From positions 1-8,409 of the forward strand of contig JAFYRZ010000060.1 in assembly GCA_017546745.1 (NCBI GenBank): a stretch of 8,409 bases of DNA. Direction: 5' to 3'. Origin of the DNA: Clostridia bacterium (GTDB taxonomy: Bacteria > Bacillota_A > Clostridia > Oscillospirales > CAG-272). The notes below the pieces were generated by a model. The model ran no database searches and had not been told where the DNA came from. It saw only the letters and a program-made list of their open reading frames with translations. Numbering within the stretch: the first letter of the stretch is position 1; each line of letters starts with the position of its first letter. Positions 1 through 7,018 of this stretch are shown one piece after another. The translations under genes were made by a program, and so were the position numbers.

Positions 1-26
1 ACGCAGCCCCTTTTTCGGTAAAAATA

Positions 27-959
27 TTAGTTAGCCTCAACCTCGGTTTTTTCAACCGAAACCTTAAACTCGTTCCTCGTATCCTTGCGCGGAGGCTTCG
101 GGTGAGCGACGGGAACGGCAGTAATTACCACGCGGTGGGTGTCCTTAGGTGTGCCGTTGCTTCTCTCGACCTTTTTTACCGAGGGAGCAAGAGCGATCTT
201 AGGTGCATTTACGTCGACCGACGGTGCCTTTGGTGCGGCGTCCTTGATAGCGGCGGCTGTCACGGAGGGAGCATCGCTTACTACGGTAGCGGATGCGACC
301 CTTGCCGCCCTTTTCTCGGCTCTCGTAGGCTTATGCTCTTTGTCTATTCTTTTATCCCGTCTTGCCTTCTCGGGAGCGGTCGGCTTCTTCGGCTCTGCGA
401 CGGGCATGCTTGATACGCTCGGCACAGGGGTTACATTCGGCCTTTCGATGCTTGCCGCATCTATCTCAGCCTCAAGCACGGGAGGCGCTATGGGAGCGCT
501 TTCGGGCATCTTAAAGGGAGTTGACATTTTTGCGCCGACCCTTGTGGGATAGGTCCTATCGGTAGCGGTCACGGGGCGCTCTGCAAGCGGCTCTGCCGTT
601 GGGTGATAGGTTTCCCTCGCTGTAATGACCTCAATAGGCTCACCGCGGCGAGCCGGGTCGATAAAGCTCAGCTCGGGCTCTGCCCCGGGGATAAAGCCGG
701 ATGCGTAATTATATCTTTCTTCTTCAAAATATCCGGCAAGCTCTCTTTTCTGCCGTCCTATCTCGGACTCGAACTCAAGCGTCGCATCAGGCAAAATATT
801 CTTTTTAAGCTTTCTTTCCTGTCTACCCGAACGGTAGATAGCAAACGCAACGACGGCAACGATAATGCAACCGATTATTATAAGCGGCAGGGTCGGGTCT
901 GCTATTTCCGTAGCAAAAAGAAATCCGGAAACGAGAGATCTATATGATATTTCCAGCAT
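27..959 (-). CDS. Single-pass membrane protein with long Ala/Pro/Lys-rich tail, function unknown
   Basis: I do not recognise this 310-aa protein. One clear hydrophobic segment lies at about residues 24-42 (LPLIIIGCIIVAVVAFAIY), followed at once by a basic stretch (RSGRQERKLKK). By the positive-inside rule the N-terminus should be outside and the long C-terminal part in the cytoplasm. Residues 55-85 are acidic and probably helical. From about residue 105 to the end the chain is low-complexity, rich in Ala, Pro, Lys, Val and Thr. It has three APSV motifs (near 230, 245 and 258) and a basic patch near 198-220, so it is probably disordered. I place the start at the ATG at 959 rather than the in-frame GTG at 968, because AGAAAGG (974-968) sits 8-9 nt before that ATG but overlaps the GTG. 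It has its own promoter upstream. Nothing visible suggests an enzyme; an envelope or division-associated scaffold is possible but only a guess. Confidence 0.75.
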   Translation of the reverse strand: MLEISYRSLVSGFLFATEIADPTLPLIIIGCIIVAVVAFAIYRSGRQERKLKKNILPDATLEFESEIGRQKRELAGYFEEERYNYASGFIPGAEPELSFIDPARRGEPIEVITARETYHPTAEPLAERPVTATDRTYPTRVGAKMSTPFKMPESAPIAPPVLEAEIDAASIERPNVTPVPSVSSMPVAEPKKPTAPEKARRDKRIDKEHKPTRAEKRAARVASATVVSDAPSVTAAAIKDAAPKAPSVDVNAPKIALAPSVKKVERSNGTPKDTHRVVITAVPVAHPKPPRKDTRNEFKVSVEKTEVEAN

Positions 960-967
960 AAGCCACA

Positions 968-974
968 CCTTTCT
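968..974 (-). promoter_or_regulatory. Ribosome-binding site deciding the start at 959
   Basis: AGAAAGG on the minus strand matches the 5' half of the ideal anti-16S complement AGAAAGGAGGTGATC. Its distance to the ATG at 959 is normal. The upstream in-frame GTG at 968 overlaps the site itself and so is an unlikely start. Confidence 0.65.
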
Positions 975-1014
975 TAAAAACGCTATGACATAATACGTAT
1001 ATGCTTTTGGTTAT

Positions 1015-1060
1015 ATTATATCATTAAATAGCGTTAAAATCAATAGAAAAAAATATTTTT
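1015..1060 (-). promoter_or_regulatory. Strong sigma-A-type promoter with UP-like element for the membrane-protein gene
   Basis: Read on the minus strand, TTGATT (1043-1038) is separated by exactly 17 nt from a perfect TATAAT (1020-1015). A TG dinucleotide at 1023-1022 makes it an extended -10. Just upstream, AAAAATATTTT (1060-1050) fits the UP-element consensus core AAAWWTWTTTT. It lies at about -52 to -42 from a predicted start near 1008, slightly closer than usual. The predicted leader before the ATG at 959 is about 49 nt. The hexamers are read directly; promoter activity is inferred. Confidence 0.7.
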
Positions 1061-1068
1061 CCGCGAGG

Positions 1069-1563
1069 TCATTTTAATATTCTGATCTCGGGTATACACT
1101 CACGCCCCGGGCGAAGGTCGATAACACCGTAGCTTCTTCCCACAGGATATGCGCCCTTTATCGAGCCGGGGTTAAAAAGAATACATTTACCGTAGCTTGT
1201 GCCTATCACCTCAAGGGTTGGGGTATGGGTATGACCGAAAAGAATGATATCCGCCCTCTTGTCCTCAGCAAGGGCGCGAAGCCCCACGAGGGAGGATTTT
1301 ACCGCAAACGCGTCTCCGTGGGTCAAGAGGATACGCTTTCCCTCGAGGGTTATATTTTCAAGGCGAGGGGCATCGAAAAGCCTTATATCACAGTTTCCCG
1401 CAACAGAGAAAAATGCGACGGCGGGAAAATCCTTTTTTGCTTCGAGAATGTCCGAAAGTCCGTCACCGAGGAAAAGGACGACCTCGGCATCTCTGTTTTG
1501 GCGAAGAACGGACATTAAGGACTCGTAATCTCCGTGAGAGTCGGAAAGAATAATACATTTCAT
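1069..1563 (-). CDS. YfcE/MJ0936-family metallophosphoesterase
   Basis: This 164-aa protein is a small calcineurin-like phosphoesterase of the YfcE/MJ0936 type (YsnB-like in Bacillus), cytoplasmic and dependent on a dimetal centre. Family members hydrolyse phosphodiesters such as bis-pNPP in vitro; the physiological substrate is generally unclear. All metal-binding blocks are visible in order: DSHGD (8-12; D8 and H10), GDG (33-35; D34), GNCD (56-59; N57), THGD (81-84; H82) and GHTH (110-113; H111 and H113). NPGS follows at 131-134. Length is normal for the family and no key residue is missing. The ATG at 1563 is preceded by GGGAG about 7 nt upstream. The gene is divergent from the small-gene cassette, with only about 62 bp between the two starts. 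I see no convincing minus-strand promoter there. The usual neighbours of ysnB in Bacillus (rph, rdgB) are absent, so context does not help with the substrate. Confidence 0.93.
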   Translation of the reverse strand: MKCIILSDSHGDYESLMSVLRQNRDAEVVLFLGDGLSDILEAKKDFPAVAFFSVAGNCDIRLFDAPRLENITLEGKRILLTHGDAFAVKSSLVGLRALAEDKRADIILFGHTHTPTLEVIGTSYGKCILFNPGSIKGAYPVGRSYGVIDLRPGRECIPEIRILK

Positions 1564-1575
1564 ATTTTTACTCCC

Positions 1576-1604
1576 GTGACAGTTTTTTTCGCTTTACGTA
1601 TAAT
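1576..1604 (+). promoter_or_regulatory. Near-consensus sigma-A promoter for the three-gene cassette
   Basis: GTGACA (1576-1581) is separated by exactly 17 nt from a perfect TATAAT (1599-1604). The predicted transcription start is near 1611, at the first base of the ribosome-binding site. The mRNA leader would then be only about 15 nt before the TTG at 1626. The promoter lies inside the short gap shared with the divergent phosphoesterase gene, so the two may affect each other. Confidence 0.72.
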
Positions 1605-1610
1605 AAAAGC

Positions 1611-1620
1611 GAGGGGGTGA
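1611..1620 (+). promoter_or_regulatory. Ribosome-binding site pointing to a TTG start at 1626
   Basis: GAGGGGGTGA closely matches the GGAGGTGA core of the anti-16S complement. It leaves 5 nt before TTG at 1626. The in-frame GTG (1617) and ATG (1620) lie inside the site, so they are poor start candidates despite the ATG being the better codon. Confidence 0.6.
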
Positions 1621-1625
1621 TGATA

Positions 1626-1856
1626 TTGAGAATAGATAAGGAAAAGCTCGAAAGAATGCTGTCTATGACGGACGAGGAGCTTTGGAGCGAGATCAGGGTG
1701 ATCTGCGAGCGCGTAAGAATAAGCGTTCCGAAAGAGACACCGCCGCACGATAAGCTTGAGCAGCTGAGAGAGATCGCGAGGGGCGGCAAAATAAGCTTTA
1801 GCGATGCTATGAGAATGCTTGCGGATTACAAGAGAAAAACGGAGGGACAGAAATGA
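1626..1856 (+). CDS. Small helical protein of unknown function, first gene of cassette
   Basis: This is a 76-aa protein if translation begins at the TTG at 1626, as the ribosome-binding site suggests; starting at 1620 or 1617 adds two or three residues. It is charged and probably all helical, with no signal peptide, membrane segment or cysteine pair. Three blocks can be seen: LERMLSMTDEELWSEIRVICERV, a short Pro-containing link (ISVPKETPP), and KLEQLREIARGGKISFSDAMRMLADYKRK. The pattern 'LSM(T/S)DEEL..' followed by a second helical hairpin resembles small hypothetical proteins I remember from Clostridia next to homologues of the following gene, but I know of no assigned function. Its TGA stop overlaps the next ATG (ATGA), which points to coupled translation. 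A regulatory or adaptor role would fit its size but is speculative. Confidence 0.75.
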   Translation: MRIDKEKLERMLSMTDEELWSEIRVICERVRISVPKETPPHDKLEQLREIARGGKISFSDAMRMLADYKRKTEGQK

Positions 1857-2158
1857 GCGAGAACAAGCAAGGCGGCATAGATCTATCCCGTATAGTTGGG
1901 CTTATTATGGAAAACCCGAGGCTTATAAGCGAGATAAACGAGCTTGTGCGCGAAAGCGGGCAGACCGAAGAAGTGGCTTCTGCCCCGGAGGAGGCTGTGC
2001 CCGTGACAAGCCAGACACCGCCGCCGCAGATAAAGCAGAGAGACCGACGAGCCGCCCTGCTCTGTGCCTTAAAGCCGTACGTTTCAGAAAAAAGAGCGCA
2101 GGCGATAGACTCTATGATCACGATAACCGAAATGATAGATATGATGAAGGCGAGGTAG
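1853..2158 (+). CDS. Small protein with ALKPYVSEKR-type C-terminal block, function unknown
   Basis: This 101-aa soluble protein has three parts. An N-terminal helix (about 9-33, LSRIVGLIMENPRLISEINELV) is followed by a Pro/Ala/Glu-rich flexible linker (about 35-63). The C-terminal block (64-101) reads RRAALLCALKPYVSEKRAQAID and continues as a second amphipathic helix. The 'LL.ALKPY+S.+R...ID' signature with an 'I...M.(N/D)P..+..I' N-terminal block recurs, as I remember it, in uncharacterised Clostridia proteins found beside genes like its two neighbours. The start is well supported: GGAGGG at 1841-1846 lies 6 nt upstream and the ATG overlaps the preceding stop. The next gene starts 3 bp after its stop, so all three are probably made together and may form one complex. 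No catalytic motif is visible. Confidence 0.8.
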   Translation: MSENKQGGIDLSRIVGLIMENPRLISEINELVRESGQTEEVASAPEEAVPVTSQTPPPQIKQRDRRAALLCALKPYVSEKRAQAIDSMITITEMIDMMKAR

Positions 2159-2161
2159 AAA

Positions 2162-2524
2162 ATGTACTCACGACCAAGAGAGGATTTTGGCATTTCCCTG
2201 CCCGGTGATTACTGCGGAACTACCTTTAAGGATGAGGGAGCAGGACCAAGGGGCGGTATATGCGACAGAGGAAGAGATGAGCCCGAGACGTGTGAGATGC
2301 GCGAAAGGCAGGATTGCACTGATGGACGGCGCGCACCCGGGATATCATCCTTTCTGTCCGAGCTTCCACTCTTTAGAGGGCTCGGAGGACTTGGATTATC
2401 CGTGCCCGCCTTTGGCACGGAGGACATACTTATAATTGCAACCGCCGCCTTTCTATTCTTCTCAAAAAGCGGTGACAAGGAATGTGCAATTATGCTTTTA
2501 CTGTTGATTTTTATCGCGAATTGA
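2162..2524 (+). CDS. Small protein with hydrophobic C-terminal tail, third gene of cassette, function unknown
   Basis: This 120-aa protein is probably membrane-associated. The N-terminal part (MYSRPRE..., LPGDYCGTTF at 14-23) is polar. The middle (about 24-58) is rich in Gly, Arg, Asp and Glu, with cysteines near 34, 44 and 52. The last third holds two hydrophobic stretches, DILIIATAAFLFF (about 87-99) and CAIMLLLLIFIAN (108-120), split by a short charged turn (SKSGDKE). This could be a helical hairpin or a tail anchor. Small proteins ending in such a double Leu/Ile-rich tail, with an N-terminal 'MY.R...P..Y.G..F' motif, occur in my memory beside relatives of the previous gene in Clostridia; their role is unknown to me. 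GCGAGGT at 2150-2156 is a fair ribosome-binding site 5 nt before the ATG. A second frame is open from 2187 to 2435 and its codons look plausible, so an indel pair in the middle cannot be excluded. Confidence 0.68.
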   Translation: MYSRPREDFGISLPGDYCGTTFKDEGAGPRGGICDRGRDEPETCEMRERQDCTDGRRAPGISSFLSELPLFRGLGGLGLSVPAFGTEDILIIATAAFLFFSKSGDKECAIMLLLLIFIAN

Positions 2525-2558
2525 CAATAACTGTTTACAAAGCAACCTATTTTTTAAA

Positions 2559-2589
2559 AAAGAGGAAAAATTTTGCATTTTTCCTCTTT
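2559..2589 (-). terminator. Intrinsic terminator after polC, possibly bidirectional
   Basis: A perfect 12-bp inverted repeat, AAAGAGGAAAAA (2559-2570) and TTTTTCCTCTTT (2578-2589), is separated by a 7-nt loop. On the minus strand the stem runs into a continuous U-tract, as expected for a terminator starting 8 bp after the polC stop. On the plus strand the repeat lies 35 bp after the cassette stop and is followed by CTCATTTTT, a weaker tract, so it may also end the convergent cassette transcript. The stem is A/T-rich, which lowers its predicted stability. Confidence 0.75.
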
Positions 2590-2596
2590 CTCATTT

Positions 2597-5500
2597 TTAG
2601 AAAAGTGTAAACTGATTAGTCTCCGCAAGGTTGTCAAGAACGTGGTTGCGGCGAAGAATTTCTATAACGGTTTTCGAGATGCCCGTGCGCTCGCGCAGGT
2701 CCTCGACAGAATAGATATCGTACTTATCACGCGCCTCGATTATCTTCGCGGCGGCGGTATCGCCAAGACCGGAAAGCGAGTTAAAGGGCATTCTTATCTT
2801 ACCGTCCTCGGGCAGGAATGCGGTAGCGTCACTCTTATGTAGATCAACGTTTAAGAATACGACGCCTCTGGCAAGCGCTTCTCTTACGAGCTGAAGAGTC
2901 GAGAGAGTTTCGTTTTCCTTTGCGGTCGCCTCGTTACCCTTTTCCTCGATCTCCTTTATGGTCCTGTTTACTCCCGCGTAGCCCTTACCAACGATCTCGG
3001 CGTCAAAGCCGCCGGGCGCAACGGTAAGGAATGCAGCATAGAACTCCATAGGATAGTAGATCTTATACCAGGCAAGACGGATAGCCGACATAACGTACGC
3101 GGCTGCGTGTGCCTTTGGGAACATGTACTTGATCTTCTTACACGACCAGATATACCAATCCGGCACACCGTGCTCGATCATTGCCGCCTCCCACTCGGGC
3201 TTAAGTCCCTTACCCTTTCTTACCGACTCCATTATATCGAACGAAAGCTTATTCTCCATTCCGTGGGCAATAAGGTAAAGCATAATTCCGTCGCGCGTAC
3301 CAACGACCTCGGAAATATTACAGGTACCGTTTTTAATAAGCTCCTGTGCGTTTCCGAGCCAAACGTCCGTACCGTGGGTAAGACCAGATATCTGAAGAAG
3401 GTCGGCAAAGTTCTTCGGCTTTGCCTCGATAAGAACCTGCTGTAAGAACCTTGTACCAAACTCGGGAATACCAAAGGTGGCAAGCTGGTTTCCGCCGATA
3501 TCCTCGGGGGTGATGCCAAGAGGCTTTGTAGATTCAAACAGCTCATATACGCTCTTATCGTTCATCTTAACGTCAAGGACGGAGGTGTTGGTATACTTTT
3601 CAAGCATCTTATACTTGGTAGGCATATCGTGTCCGAGCTCGTCAAGCTTAAGTATGGTATCGTGAAGATAGGAGAACTGGAAGTGGGTGGTTACGGTATC
3701 TGCGTTTGGGTCGTCTGCGGGGTGCTGGATAGGCGTAAAGTCGTATATCTCGTACTCCGTAGGCACAACTATGATACCGCCGGGGTGCTGTCCCGTTGTT
3801 TTCTTGATACCCATAACGCGGGTTACCATATGCGCGATCTCCGCCTTGGGAATCTTAATTTTTCTCTCCTCAAGGTATTTTGAGATATAACCCCAAGCGG
3901 TCTTATCGGCAAGACCCGTGATAGTTCCCGCACGGAACACGTGACCCTCACCGAAAAGCTCCTCGGTATACTTATGCACCTTACCCTGAACGTCGCCCGA
4001 GAAGTTAAGGTCTATATCGGGGGATTTATCGCCGTAGAAGCCAAGGAAGGTCTCAAAGGGGATATCGTGGCCGTCCTGATATAGCCATTCTCCGCAGACC
4101 GGGCATCTCTTATCCTCAAGGTCAAAGCCCGAGCCGACAGAGCCGTCAGTAATGAACTCGCTATATCGGCACTTTGTGCATCTGTAATGCGGCGGCAGGG
4201 GGTTAACCTCGGATATGCCCGACATCGTAGCGACGAAGGACGAGCCGACCGAGCCACGCGAGCCGACCTGATAGCCGAGGCTCTCGGAATAAGCAACGAG
4301 CTTAACGGCGATCATATAAAGCACGGCAAAGCCGTTTTTGATTATCGAGGTAAGCTCCTTATCAAGGCGCTTCTCTACTATCTCGGGAAGCACGTCGCCA
4401 TACCAGTCGTGCGCTCTTTTCCAGCAGGAGCTTTCAAGCTCCTCCTTAGCGCCCGGCAGGTCGGGCTCAAATCTTCCCTCGGGGATAGGACGGATGCGCT
4501 CAAATTTATCTGCGATAAGGTTAGGGCTTGTGATAACGACCTCGCGAGCCGCATCCTCGCCGAGGTACGCGAATTCCTCAAGCATCTCGCTCGTAGTACG
4601 AAGATAGATAGGCTCGTCCTTATCGGCATCCTTGAACTTCATACCCGCAAGGAGAATGCGGCGGTATATCTCGTCCTCATTATTCACGAAATGCGCGTCA
4701 CACGTAGCGCAAACGGGCTTGCCGAGCTTTTTACCAAGCTCGTATATTCTGCGGTTTATATCGCGAAGCGCCTCGTCATCCTGCACCCTTCCCTCGGCAA
4801 CGAGGAAGCGGTTATTGCAGATGGGCTGTATCTCAAGATAGTCGTAAAATGAGGCGATCTCCTCGATCTCCTCGGCCTTTTTGCCGTCAAGGATAGCTCC
4901 GTAAAGCTCGCCCGAAACGCATGCAGAGCCGATGATAAGTCCCTCTCTATGCTCGTCTATAACGCTCTTGGGCATACGGGGCACCTTTTTCTGTCTGCCG
5001 AAGCCGCCGTAGCAATTAAGATAGCTGTAGGAAACGAGCTTATAGAGGTTTTTAAGACCCTCTTTATTTTTTGCGAAAAGGATTATATGGTAAGCGTTAA
5101 GCTTTAAGGGGTCAACGGCAGCGCCCATCGCGCTTATCATTCCCTCGAAGTCGGTAATTCCCTCCTTAGTAAGCCTTGCGAGCATTTCAATGAATACTCT
5201 TGCAAGTATCTCTGCGTCGTCCGACGCTCTGTGGTGGTGGAAATCACCGAGGTTATAATAGTTTACTATCGTATCGAGCTTATGATTTTTAAGCTCGGGG
5301 TTAACGTACTTCGAAAGACCTAACGTATCGAGATAGGTGTTCTCAAAGGGGATATCGTGTCTTTGTGCGGCAACGCGCATAAAGCCGATATCGAAGTTTG
5401 CGTTGTGGGCAATAAGAAGATCGTTACCGCAGAATTCGAGGAATTTAAGTATTGCCTCGCGCTCCTTGGGTGCGCCCTTTACGTCCTCGTCTGTTATCGA

Positions 5501-7018
5501 GGTAAGGCGGGTTATCTCCTCGGGGATCGGGCACTCGGGGTCTACGAAGATATCAAAGGTATCTATGATCTTACCGCCCCTTATCTTTGCCGCGCCTATC
5601 TCTATTATCTTACAGGTGCGGTTAGATAGACCGGTGGTCTCTATATCGAAAACGACCATCTCGCCGTCAAACTCGGGATATTCCGAGCCGAAAACGCATC
5701 TGGCGGTATCGTTGACGAAGTAGCCCTCTATACCGTAAAGCACCTTAAGGTCCTTGTTGCCGGATTTTTCAAGCGCAAGCATGACCTCGGGGAACGCCTG
5801 CACGTTACCGTGGTCTGTGACCGCGATCGCCTTATGTCCCCATCTTATAGCCGTGCTGACAAGCTCCTGCGGTGTGATTATCGCGTCCATCTGCGACATA
5901 TTTGAGTGAAGATGAAGCTCAACGCGCTTCTCGGGTGCATCGTCCGTTCGCTCGAGCTTCTTTACGCTTTTTATGCTTCTTAAGGAGATAAACGGCTCGT
6001 TATCAAACTTATCGCGCATTATCCTACCGAGAACGGCTATGCTCATTCCGGATTTTATTCCCTTAACGAAGCCCGACTCCTCGGGGGTACAGCTCTTCTT
6101 CGCGTATGCCGCCGATGCGCCGTCCGAGATGCCGATGGTAACGGTGATCCTGTCACCACCTCTTGACTCCTTGGTTGCGACATCAAAGACCGTGCCGATA
6201 AACACCGAGGTACGTGCGCTCGTTGCGTCCGAAAGGGGCGTCGGCTCGGTGACGTCAAAGTCCTCACCGAAGATAAGCTCGCACTTGTCGGTCTTATAGT
6301 GGGATGCACCGAGCTTAAACTCGGTGTCACTTATCTGCTCGTAGAAGCCGGTCATTGAGTTGATGCCCGCCCTTGCGTCAAAATCGTAATGCGGGTCGTT
6401 AGCTCTTGCCTCAGCGACCTTTGCCTCTGCCATCTCGCGTGCCTTGGCTATCTGATTCTCGCGGTTCTCGCGCTCTGCCTCGGCAATCACGCGGCGACGG
6501 CGCTCGTCAAGCTGATTTTGTCTTTCCTCGGCACTATCGCTCGTCACGATCTCGATTTTTCTCTCAACCGAGTATCGGCTGGAAAGAATACGGCTGAGAA
6601 TTTCCTCGGAATCTGCGCGCTTTACAAAATCTATGCCCCACTCGGAGTAAGGAATGGCGATTTTTATGGTTTCACCGTCGTCAGAATACTCTGCTCCCGA
6701 GAAAAATCCCTTTGTCACCGCGCCAAAGAGCGATGCCTCGTATGCAACCTCGTCAAAGCAGGAGATATCAAACGAGGATTTCGGGAAATGGGGGAGAATT
6801 TTAAAGGAAGAGGCGGAATAAAGCTCGCGGCACTCGTCCTCTATCTCGTATATAAGCTCTGCGTCCTCACGAGAGGAAAACCAAAGCTCGACCTCCACGC
6901 GCATAGGGTCCTTTGAGTAACGGTAGGAGGCATTTTCCGCGCGCGAAAGGAGCTCGCGCTTATTTTGCGCGGGCTTATATTTCGTGAATACCTCGGAAAA
7001 GCTCTTAAAGCTGCTCAT
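2597..7018 (-). CDS. polC: DNA polymerase III alpha subunit, PolC type
   Basis: This is the essential leading-strand replicase of Gram-positive bacteria, 1473 aa (the Bacillus enzyme is about 1437), acting with the beta clamp and clamp loader. Domain order: N-terminal domain (1-160); charged helical linker (about 163-206); OB fold (about 265-355); PHP domain with ELHLHS (H369, H371), D378, TDHG (D402, H403), E431 and, after the insertion, CDAH (D774, H776). The DEDDh proofreading exonuclease is inserted at about 450-615: DIETTG (D458, E460), HNANFD (538-543) and H596/D601. The polymerase has GSRGSVGSS (919-927), a four-Cys zinc module (C947, C950, C972, C975), the palm PDIDLNFSGD (D1001, D1003) and LKLDELGHD (D1126). 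A helix-hairpin-helix lies near 1413-1430. The final residues QFTLF (1469-1473) fit the beta-clamp-binding motif. All catalytic residues appear intact. The ATG overlaps the ispG stop (ATGA), with a modest AGGT ribosome-binding site, suggesting translational coupling. Confidence 0.98.
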   Translation of the reverse strand: MSSFKSFSEVFTKYKPAQNKRELLSRAENASYRYSKDPMRVEVELWFSSREDAELIYEIEDECRELYSASSFKILPHFPKSSFDISCFDEVAYEASLFGAVTKGFFSGAEYSDDGETIKIAIPYSEWGIDFVKRADSEEILSRILSSRYSVERKIEIVTSDSAEERQNQLDERRRRVIAEAERENRENQIAKAREMAEAKVAEARANDPHYDFDARAGINSMTGFYEQISDTEFKLGASHYKTDKCELIFGEDFDVTEPTPLSDATSARTSVFIGTVFDVATKESRGGDRITVTIGISDGASAAYAKKSCTPEESGFVKGIKSGMSIAVLGRIMRDKFDNEPFISLRSIKSVKKLERTDDAPEKRVELHLHSNMSQMDAIITPQELVSTAIRWGHKAIAVTDHGNVQAFPEVMLALEKSGNKDLKVLYGIEGYFVNDTARCVFGSEYPEFDGEMVVFDIETTGLSNRTCKIIEIGAAKIRGGKIIDTFDIFVDPECPIPEEITRLTSITDEDVKGAPKEREAILKFLEFCGNDLLIAHNANFDIGFMRVAAQRHDIPFENTYLDTLGLSKYVNPELKNHKLDTIVNYYNLGDFHHHRASDDAEILARVFIEMLARLTKEGITDFEGMISAMGAAVDPLKLNAYHIILFAKNKEGLKNLYKLVSYSYLNCYGGFGRQKKVPRMPKSVIDEHREGLIIGSACVSGELYGAILDGKKAEEIEEIASFYDYLEIQPICNNRFLVAEGRVQDDEALRDINRRIYELGKKLGKPVCATCDAHFVNNEDEIYRRILLAGMKFKDADKDEPIYLRTTSEMLEEFAYLGEDAAREVVITSPNLIADKFERIRPIPEGRFEPDLPGAKEELESSCWKRAHDWYGDVLPEIVEKRLDKELTSIIKNGFAVLYMIAVKLVAYSESLGYQVGSRGSVGSSFVATMSGISEVNPLPPHYRCTKCRYSEFITDGSVGSGFDLEDKRCPVCGEWLYQDGHDIPFETFLGFYGDKSPDIDLNFSGDVQGKVHKYTEELFGEGHVFRAGTITGLADKTAWGYISKYLEERKIKIPKAEIAHMVTRVMGIKKTTGQHPGGIIVVPTEYEIYDFTPIQHPADDPNADTVTTHFQFSYLHDTILKLDELGHDMPTKYKMLEKYTNTSVLDVKMNDKSVYELFESTKPLGITPEDIGGNQLATFGIPEFGTRFLQQVLIEAKPKNFADLLQISGLTHGTDVWLGNAQELIKNGTCNISEVVGTRDGIMLYLIAHGMENKLSFDIMESVRKGKGLKPEWEAAMIEHGVPDWYIWSCKKIKYMFPKAHAAAYVMSAIRLAWYKIYYPMEFYAAFLTVAPGGFDAEIVGKGYAGVNRTIKEIEEKGNEATAKENETLSTLQLVREALARGVVFLNVDLHKSDATAFLPEDGKIRMPFNSLSGLGDTAAAKIIEARDKYDIYSVEDLRERTGISKTVIEILRRNHVLDNLAETNQFTLF

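Noticed and set aside
1..26. Possible terminator arm (GCAGCCCCTTTTT) at the left edge
   Set aside because: Only one arm is within the window, so neither the hairpin nor its strand can be established.
139..552. 137-aa Ala/Gly/Leu-rich open frame on the plus strand
   Set aside because: It is the mirror of the low-complexity Ala/Pro/Lys-rich tail on the other strand; the opposite frame has a ribosome-binding site and a promoter.
993..1000. ATACGTAT palindrome in the membrane-protein leader as an operator
   Set aside because: Eight bases of palindrome in A/T-rich DNA is expected by chance and no second copy was seen nearby.
1047..1062. A/T-rich palindrome (AAAAATATTTTT) as a terminator for the phosphoesterase gene
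   Set aside because: It has no loop and no G/C in the core stem; its position fits an UP element of the next promoter better.
1807..2193. 128-aa minus-strand open frame across the small-gene cassette
   Set aside because: The plus-strand genes have tight packing, ribosome-binding sites and a promoter; this frame cuts across gene boundaries.
4187..4852. 221-aa open frame on the plus strand inside polC
   Set aside because: It lies antisense to the polymerase core, has no recognisable domain, and is explained by the codon bias of polC.
6389..6916. 175-aa plus-strand open frame opposite the polC N-terminal region
   Set aside because: Antisense shadow of the charged helical linker and N-terminal domain; no ribosome-binding site or family features seen.
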